Below, piece by piece: positions 6,110 to 10,576 of a stretch of 10,576 bases of DNA. Source of the DNA: JBECKQ01 sp040235375 (GTDB lineage Bacteria > Planctomycetota > Phycisphaerae > UBA1845); contig JBECKQ010000425.1 in NCBI GenBank assembly GCA_040235375.1, positions 1-10,576 on the forward strand. Direction: 5' to 3'. Under the pieces are notes generated by a model. It was not told the origin of the DNA and made no database searches. It saw only the letters and a program-made list of their open reading frames with translations. Numbering within the stretch: position 1 is the stretch's first letter; every line of letters begins with the position of its first letter. Both the position numbers and the translations under genes were made by a program.

Positions 6110-7549
6110 ATGACCGCCGCGCGCCATGTCTGTTTGTTCGCCGCCGTCAGCTTCGCAGCGTATGCCGCTCAGCCGCGCACGCTCGCCACGACCCTGACGA
6201 CAGAGCTTGTCGCGTCCGGCCTCACCCGGCCGATCGGCATCGCTCACGCGCCGGGCGATACCACGCGCGTCTTCATCATCGAAAAACGCGGCGTCATTAC
6301 GCTGCTCCACCTGGACGGCGGCGGCCTCAGCACCTTCCTCGACATCGACGCCCGCATCGGCGGCGGCACGACCAACTACAGCGAACAGGGTCTCCTCGGT
6401 CTCGCCTTCCACCCCGACTACAACAGCAACGGCTACTTTTACGTGGACTACACCGACAACTCCGGCAACACCAACGTCTCACGCTTCTCCGTGACCGCCG
6501 GCGATCCCGACACCGCCGATCCCGACTCCGAGTACAACCTGCTCACGATCGCCCAGCCGCAGACCAATCATAACGCCGGCTGGCTCCACTTCGGGCCCGA
6601 CGCATACCTCTACATCGCCACCGGTGACGGCGGCGGCGCCGGCGACGACGATACCGGCCACACCCTCGGCGTCGGCAACGGCCAGGACATCACCGACAAC
6701 CTGCTCGGCAAAATCCTCCGCATCGACGTCGACGGAACCAACGGCCCCAGTGGCAGGTATGGCATTCCCCCCGACAATCCGTTCGTCGGCGTCACCGGCG
6801 ACGATCAGATTTGGGCATTCGGCCTGCGCAACCCGTGGCGCGACTCGTTCGACACGCTCACCGGCGACCTGTGGATCGCTGACGTGGGCCAGGACCTCTG
6901 GGAGGAGATCGACTTCCAGCCGGCCGGCGATCCCGGCGGCGAGAACTACGGTTGGCGCTGCCGCGAGGGCTTCCACGACTACGACACCACCGGCGATTGC
7001 AGCGCCACGCCCTTCACCGATCCCATCTACGAGTACTCGCACGGCGGCTCGCCGTCGCGCTGCTCGATCACCGGCGGCGAAATCTATCGCGGCTGCGCCA
7101 TTCCCGACCTCCGCGGAGCGTACTTCTTCGCCGACTACTGCTCCGCGCAGATCTGGTCGCTGCGCTACGACCCGCAGACGCAGACTGTCTACGATTTCAC
7201 CGACCGCACCGCCGAGCTCGCCCCATGCTGCGCGCTCAACATCCGCAGCATCACCTCCTTCGGCCGTGACGCCAACGGCGAAATCTACATCTGCGACCAG
7301 AACGACGGCGAGGTCTTCCGCATCATCCCCGCCGGCGCCGTCGACGCCCCCACGCCCTTCGACTACGACAACGACGGCCAGGCCGCGCCCGACGTCGATC
7401 TCTTCGACTACTTCGGCTTCGCCGACTGCATCACCGGTCCCGACGGCTCGTATGCGGATTGCCTATGCGACGTCTTCGATGCCGACGCCGACGGTGACAT
7501 CGACCTCATCGACTTCGCCGGCTTCCAATCCGCCTTCACCGGCCCGTGA
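6110..7549 (+). CDS. Secreted PQQ-dependent sugar dehydrogenase family protein with a dockerin-like tail
   Basis: The protein has 479 residues. ATG 6110 follows AAGGGAGAG and opens a signal peptide (about 1-20). Residues about 30-408 form a six-bladed beta-propeller of the soluble glucose/aldose dehydrogenase family. Diagnostic stretches are L-T-R-P-I-G-I-A (38-45), Q-G-L-L-G-L-A-F-H-P-D-Y (93-104), H154-N-A-G-W followed by G-P-D-A-Y-L-Y-I-A-T-G-D-G-G, G-L-R-N-P-W-R (238-244), L-W-I-A-D-V-G-Q-D-L-W-E-E-I-D (254-268) and E-N-Y-G-W-R (278-283). H154 corresponds to the catalytic base. These enzymes oxidise sugars to lactones in the periplasm and pass electrons from PQQ to carriers. Most homologues read H-N-G-G where this one reads H-N-A-G. 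Some relatives do not bind PQQ, so the substrate and cofactor remain open. Several cysteines (C318, C329, C344, C373, C374) suggest disulfides and export. The acidic tail covers about 417-479 and ends A-F-T-G-P. Confidence 0.92.
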   Translation: MTAARHVCLFAAVSFAAYAAQPRTLATTLTTELVASGLTRPIGIAHAPGDTTRVFIIEKRGVITLLHLDGGGLSTFLDIDARIGGGTTNYSEQGLLGLAFHPDYNSNGYFYVDYTDNSGNTNVSRFSVTAGDPDTADPDSEYNLLTIAQPQTNHNAGWLHFGPDAYLYIATGDGGGAGDDDTGHTLGVGNGQDITDNLLGKILRIDVDGTNGPSGRYGIPPDNPFVGVTGDDQIWAFGLRNPWRDSFDTLTGDLWIADVGQDLWEEIDFQPAGDPGGENYGWRCREGFHDYDTTGDCSATPFTDPIYEYSHGGSPSRCSITGGEIYRGCAIPDLRGAYFFADYCSAQIWSLRYDPQTQTVYDFTDRTAELAPCCALNIRSITSFGRDANGEIYICDQNDGEVFRIIPAGAVDAPTPFDYDNDGQAAPDVDLFDYFGFADCITGPDGSYADCLCDVFDADADGDIDLIDFAGFQSAFTGP

Positions 7550-7859
7550 ACGACGACGGCACCGTCTTGGTACCGCCGGCGCCTGCTCCAGGGCCGATTC
7601 GTACCTGCTGAGTTTTCAACTCGGAACTCCGTTCGCTTCTCATCGCGACTTTCGAGCGTCGGCCGCCGCTCGTGTGGTCAGCGACTGGCCAGGCCGACAG
7701 TCACAATCATCGGCCGGATCGGCGGGGCGACGGCGGGCTCGGCCTTCGCCACGCGCCGGCAAAGCACGTTTTTTCGATTCCGCCTTAATGGCGCGGAAGA
7801 TACACCGACCTCGCGGGTAATACAGATAGGCAACACTTCTCGCTCTGGAGGACCCTGCT
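7550..7859. other. Intergenic region before the acyltransferase-methyltransferase operon
   Basis: No gene is supported in these 310 bases. Just after the dehydrogenase stop is a hairpin (7557-7575, listed separately). A second small stem, GAGTT (7610-7614) with AACTC (7618-7622), sits 35 bases further on. The promoter of the downstream operon should lie between about 7630 and 7840, but no standard boxes stand out. GGAGG at 7847-7851 is the ribosome binding site for the GTG at 7860. Confidence 0.5.
7557..7575 (+). terminator. Weak candidate terminator after the sugar dehydrogenase gene
   Basis: CGGCACC (7557-7563) and GGTACCG (7569-7575) pair at six of seven positions around a five-base loop, starting eight bases after the stop codon. 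No T-run follows, so support is positional and structural only. Confidence 0.3.
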
Positions 7860-8492
7860 GTGACTGTGGTGGTTCTTCCCAACGTGTCGCAGGTACAGTC
7901 CGTGACGGAGCTGCACGCCGCCCTGCGTCTCCGCTACGACGTCTTCGCCCGCTATCGCGTATTCAGCAGCGGTTACGCCAACGACAGGGCGCGCATGGAC
8001 CTCGACGAGTACGACGCCTCCAGCATCCATTTCGTGGCTCGCTTCGCAGACGAATCGCCGATCGTCGCCACCGTCCGGATTATCACGCCGCGCCGACAGC
8101 CACACTCGGTTAACCTCATCTGCCGCCTCGCTCACCGTCATGGTGACCACGCTCTGCGAAGCGCCGTAGACGCACCGCGCGACGGCCAGTTGTTGCTGTT
8201 CGAAAGCTGGCCCGCCATTGAGCTCGAACGTGCGACCGGCGTGCCCATCGCCCGCTGGTGCGAGATGAGCCGCCTCGCAGTTGTCCCGACCTGCCGCGGT
8301 CGCGGGGTGGCGAGGGCCGCCGCCGAGCGCGCCGTGGCGGCGGCGCGCGATCGCGGCTTTGCCGTCATCTGTCTGACCTGTGGCGTGTGGCTCGTGGACA
8401 TGTACCGGCGGATGGGCTTCGAGCCCGTTCCCACAGCGGTGGCCCGACCGTTCCGCGGCCAGCCGTCGAATGCGATGTATCTGACTCTCTAA
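7860..8492 (+). CDS. GNAT-fold N-acyltransferase with LuxI-superfamily (autoinducer synthase-like) residue fingerprint
   Basis: The protein has 210 residues; GTG 7860 is chosen because GGAGG (7847-7851) lies eight bases upstream. The N-terminal half looks like acyl-homoserine lactone synthases and related N-acyl amino acid synthases: R25-x3-F29 (L-R-Y-D-V-F), D49-x2-D52 (D-E-Y-D), R73 (A-T-V-R-I) and E135-x2-R138 (C-E-M-S-R-L-A-V). These match the R24/F28, D45/D48, R70 and E101/R104 positions of LuxI-type enzymes; the tryptophan near position 34 is absent. The cofactor loop C-R-G-R-G-V-A (145-151) and the ending C-G-V-W-L-V-D-M-Y-R-R-M-G-F-E (174-188) are ordinary GNAT. Exosortase-associated acyltransferases share the same plan. 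Likely chemistry is transfer of an acyl group from CoA or ACP to an amine. The methyltransferase gene starts 27 bases downstream in the same direction. Substrate unknown; a plain GNAT acetyltransferase remains possible. Confidence 0.82.
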   Translation: MTVVVLPNVSQVQSVTELHAALRLRYDVFARYRVFSSGYANDRARMDLDEYDASSIHFVARFADESPIVATVRIITPRRQPHSVNLICRLAHRHGDHALRSAVDAPRDGQLLLFESWPAIELERATGVPIARWCEMSRLAVVPTCRGRGVARAAAERAVAAARDRGFAVICLTCGVWLVDMYRRMGFEPVPTAVARPFRGQPSNAMYLTL

Positions 8493-8519
8493 GCACGCCT
8501 TTGTTGTGAGGAGTGAGTC

Positions 8520-9998
8520 ATGTCTCGAACAATGGCAACCAGCTACCGGAACCCCATCGTGGGCGTCTTGTGCGTCGGATCTGCGATCGCACTGGCGGTG
8601 ATGGCCTCGAAATCGGGATTGCAGCAGAGCCATCTTGTATACACCTACTGTTTCGCCCTCTTTTTCTTCCTCTCGGGAGTGCTGCTGATCGCCCCCCGGA
8701 CGCTCAACGTCTTCGAGGAGACGACCCGGCTTCTGTTACCGATACTGAAGGTGCTGCCGTGGAGGGGGGACGAGCACGACGACGAGCACGACCCCGGCCC
8801 GGTTGGCCCGGGCCAAAAGGAACTCGAGGAAACCGTGACGGCGACCGGAAGCATCGTGATTCCTGCGCAGACGGACACGGGTCTCTGCCGGTCATTGTAC
8901 GAAAACTACCCCGCGGTCTACCGGCTCACGCCGAAGACGTTTCTCTTCCTCGACTGGAACTCCGTGTTCGATCTGATCTTCGGACACATCGACCGCCTCA
9001 AGCCGGGGGAGCACGTCTCCACGTGGGCTCGGAAGCTCACGAACTTCCAGGAGTCACTTCGCCACGCGGAGGAGAAGTTTCGCGGCGCGAGCGGACCAGA
9101 CATGGACGTGGAGTCCATCACGTACCGGTCGCCGCAGTTCGGGAACATGCGGTTTACGAAGGTGGCCATGCCCGCAGTCGACACGCATACCGGCAAGTTC
9201 CTTGGCTGGAACTGTGTGCTGAACATCGACTACGTGGAAAAAAGCGATTTGTACTACGCTGAGCTCGAGAAGATCCTGAAGCGCCAAGTCAAGTGGAGCT
9301 CCTACGCCGCCGCATATGATGCGGTTGTTCCACACTTCGAGGGCTACACCGAGCTGGTCAATCGCTTCCTGCAGGTGCTCGCGGCGAACAACTGCAACCG
9401 GGTGCTCGACCTCGGCGCCGGAACCGGGATTTTGTCTGAGCGCCTGATCGAGGCCGGAAGGAAAGTTCATGCCATCGACAACAACGAGACGATGCTGGCC
9501 CGCTTGCGCGAAAGATGCGGCGCGAACGGCAACCTCAAGATCAGCAAAATGGACATCCGGAGGCTGAGTAGACTCACGAACAGTTACTATGACGCCATTG
9601 TCGCCATGAACGTGCTGTTCTGCCTCGACGAAAACGAACTCAGGCAATGCCTGCGCGACATCTTCGCCTTGCTCGTCCCGGATGGACTCCTGGCCCTGAG
9701 CGTCCCGAGGGAGGGGGGCAACATCGACGAGTTGTTCGGGGCCATCCGCTCGAGCCTCAAGGCAAAGGGCCTGTGGGACCCGCCCGACGACGAGGAGCAC
9801 GACCTGAGGCCGGCGTGGGAGACGCTCTATAAGCACAACAGGCAGATGCGCCAGGAGCACGAGCTGCGCGAATTCAGCTCTGATCGACTGCGCCGCCTGC
9901 TGACGGACGCCGGGTTCCGCGACATCCAGATCACGAACGGCGACGTCTACGCCGGCCAGGGACTCTTCGCCACCGCCCGGCGGTCGAGCGCAGTGTAA
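8520..9998 (+). CDS. Membrane-anchored PAS-like domain / class I SAM-dependent methyltransferase fusion
   Basis: The protein has 492 residues; GAGGAG (8508-8513) lies six bases before ATG 8520. Two hydrophobic helices (about 11-28 and 39-58) are followed by an acidic, histidine-containing linker (84-98). Residues about 122-240 look like a PAS-type sensor fold: V-Y-R-L-T, F-L-F-L-D-W-N-S-V-F-D-L-I-F-G, a helical connector, then M-R-F-T-K-V-A-M-P and G-W-N-C-V-L-N-I-D. The methyltransferase domain (about 258-487) has motif I V-L-D-L-G-A-G-T-G (295-303), the acidic SAM-ribose position D320 in V-H-A-I-D-N-N, Y-D-A-I-V-A-M-N-V-L-F-C-L (357-369), L-V-P-D-G-L-L-A-L-S-V-P, and a late F-S-S-D-R-L-R-R-L-L segment. 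It thus looks like a methyl transfer enzyme facing the cytoplasm at the membrane and possibly gated by a ligand. It shares an operon with the acyltransferase, so a common product is plausible. Substrate and ligand are unknown. Confidence 0.88.
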   Translation: MSRTMATSYRNPIVGVLCVGSAIALAVMASKSGLQQSHLVYTYCFALFFFLSGVLLIAPRTLNVFEETTRLLLPILKVLPWRGDEHDDEHDPGPVGPGQKELEETVTATGSIVIPAQTDTGLCRSLYENYPAVYRLTPKTFLFLDWNSVFDLIFGHIDRLKPGEHVSTWARKLTNFQESLRHAEEKFRGASGPDMDVESITYRSPQFGNMRFTKVAMPAVDTHTGKFLGWNCVLNIDYVEKSDLYYAELEKILKRQVKWSSYAAAYDAVVPHFEGYTELVNRFLQVLAANNCNRVLDLGAGTGILSERLIEAGRKVHAIDNNETMLARLRERCGANGNLKISKMDIRRLSRLTNSYYDAIVAMNVLFCLDENELRQCLRDIFALLVPDGLLALSVPREGGNIDELFGAIRSSLKAKGLWDPPDDEEHDLRPAWETLYKHNRQMRQEHELREFSSDRLRRLLTDAGFRDIQITNGDVYAGQGLFATARRSSAV

Positions 9999-10020
9999 GC
10001 CGGCCCCGTTGGGGTGATCT

Positions 10021-10036
10021 GGACGCGTTTGCGTCC
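10021..10036. terminator. Hairpin between convergent genes, candidate bidirectional terminator
   Basis: GGACGC (10021-10026) and GCGTCC (10031-10036) form a perfect 6-bp stem around GTTT, in the 110-base gap between the methyltransferase stop and the ABC-ATPase stop on the other strand. A smaller CCCC/GGGG stem (10004-10014) lies just before it. No strong T-tract follows either, so this is a positional and structural call. Confidence 0.4.
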
Positions 10037-10108
10037 GCGCCTTCGCCGCGTCGGCGATTGTGCACAGCCTGAGCACGGCGCCGGGCTGGTTGGTCGCGCA
10101 AGGCTATT

Positions 10109-10576
10109 TCAGGAAGACTGTTCGCCCGACAGGCGATGGCCGGTGAGCCGCAGGAAGGCGTCCTCCAGCGTGGGCGGACCAAAGCTGATGGACAGTGCGT
10201 CGTCGCCCAGTTCGGCGGCGATCTTCGGCACGGCCTCAGCGCCGTGCTCCATTTCCACGTGAATCCCGTCGTCCGCCATGATCGGGTTCGCTTCGAATCG
10301 CTCGCGAAGGCGACTTGCCGCGCGCGCGGGATCGCGGGCGACGATGCGAATCACGTCGCCGCCGACGCGCGACTTGAGCTCGGCGGCCGTGCCGTCGGCC
10401 ACGACCTTGCCGGCGTCCATGATGGCCACGCGCTGGCAGTTCTCCGCGTCGTCGGTGATGTGCGTCGTCCACAGGATCGTCACGCCGTCGTCGCGGCGCA
10501 GTTTTTCGAGACAGGCGGCGAGGTCGCGTCGAGCCGCCGGGTCAAGCCCCGTCGTCGGCTCGTCGAGCAGCAGCAC
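10109..10576 (-). CDS. ABC transporter ATP-binding protein, ABC-2/DrrA-like (5' partial)
   Basis: Only the last 155 residues are in the window; the gene enters from the right edge. It opens with Walker B and D-loop (L-L-L-D-E-P-T-T-G-L-D-P), including catalytic glutamate E6 of the visible part. The H-loop histidine is H39 in W-T-T-H-I, followed by the D-A-G-K-V-V-A-D-G-T end of the nucleotide-binding fold. The last 85 residues are an accessory C-terminal domain ending in P-P-T-L-E-D-A-F-L-R-L-T-G-H. This ending is typical of ATPases of the ABC-2 export class (DrrA, NodI, CcmA-like), which work with a separate membrane permease to export drugs, lipids or polysaccharides. Walker A and the signature motif lie outside the window. 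The permease is not visible; the gene runs toward the methyltransferase gene from the opposite side, so the two do not form an operon. Substrate cannot be predicted. Confidence 0.94.
   Translation of the reverse strand: MLLLDEPTTGLDPAARRDLAACLEKLRRDDGVTILWTTHITDDAENCQRVAIMDAGKVVADGTAAELKSRVGGDVIRIVARDPARAASRLRERFEANPIMADDGIHVEMEHGAEAVPKIAAELGDDALSISFGPPTLEDAFLRLTGHRLSGEQSS

Noticed and set aside
1..7549. Cellulosome interpretation of the dockerin-like tails
   Set aside because: No cohesin, scaffoldin or cellulase is visible, and such tails are widespread in planctomycete proteins with no link to cellulosomes. The resemblance is to the loop motif only.
6624..7820. Long plus-strand frame overlapping the sugar dehydrogenase gene
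   Set aside because: The translation is almost only Ala, Ser, Thr, Pro and Arg, the mark of an out-of-frame reading of GC-rich coding DNA.
7860..8492. Naming the acyltransferase a true acyl-homoserine lactone synthase (LuxI)
   Set aside because: The conserved tryptophan near position 34 is missing, the C-terminal half is GNAT-like, and no LuxR-type regulator lies nearby. The residue match supports superfamily membership only.

Overview
The window is high-GC bacterial DNA, most likely from a member of the Planctomycetota. The main reason is that four of the nine genes end in the same acidic two-part module. It reads roughly D-x-D-x-D-G-D-I-D-L-x-D-F-A followed by F-Q-x-x-F-T-G, with a preceding C-x-x-G-P...C-x-C. 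Dockerin-like or EF-hand-like tails of this kind are very common on secreted planctomycete proteins. No rRNA, tRNA, CRISPR array, transposase or phage gene is visible, so this looks like chromosomal DNA rather than a mobile island.

Layout. Positions 1-287 hold the end of a secreted Ca-binding-repeat protein. Positions 367-1291 hold an ECF-type sigma factor overlapped by a small zinc-finger anti-sigma factor. Positions 1626-2582 hold a secreted protein with two tandem DM13 domains. Convergent to it, 2836-5019 (minus) is a large secreted deiminase of the Porphyromonas peptidylarginine deiminase (PPAD) type, with Ig-like and MAM-like domains behind it. A 373-base gap upstream of the deiminase contains a cluster of four close-set palindromes (5141-5244). 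Then come a small C-terminally membrane-anchored protein of unknown function (5393-5764, minus) and, divergent from it, a secreted PQQ-type sugar dehydrogenase (6110-7549). Positions 7860-9998 are a two-gene operon: an acyltransferase with the LuxI-superfamily residue fingerprint, and a membrane protein with two TM helices, a PAS-like domain and a methyltransferase domain. The window ends in the C-terminal part of an ABC-2-type transporter ATPase (minus, 10109 onwards).

How the genes fit together. The sigma/anti-sigma pair is a self-contained regulatory switch, probably translationally coupled. The four tailed proteins form a group by predicted fate (exported, sharing one C-terminal module) rather than by pathway. 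The acyltransferase and membrane methyltransferase are 27 bases apart, each with a good ribosome binding site, and probably act on one product. That product could be an acylated then methylated small molecule or lipid, but this is inference. This pair and the PPAD-like deiminase are the parts most worth follow-up.
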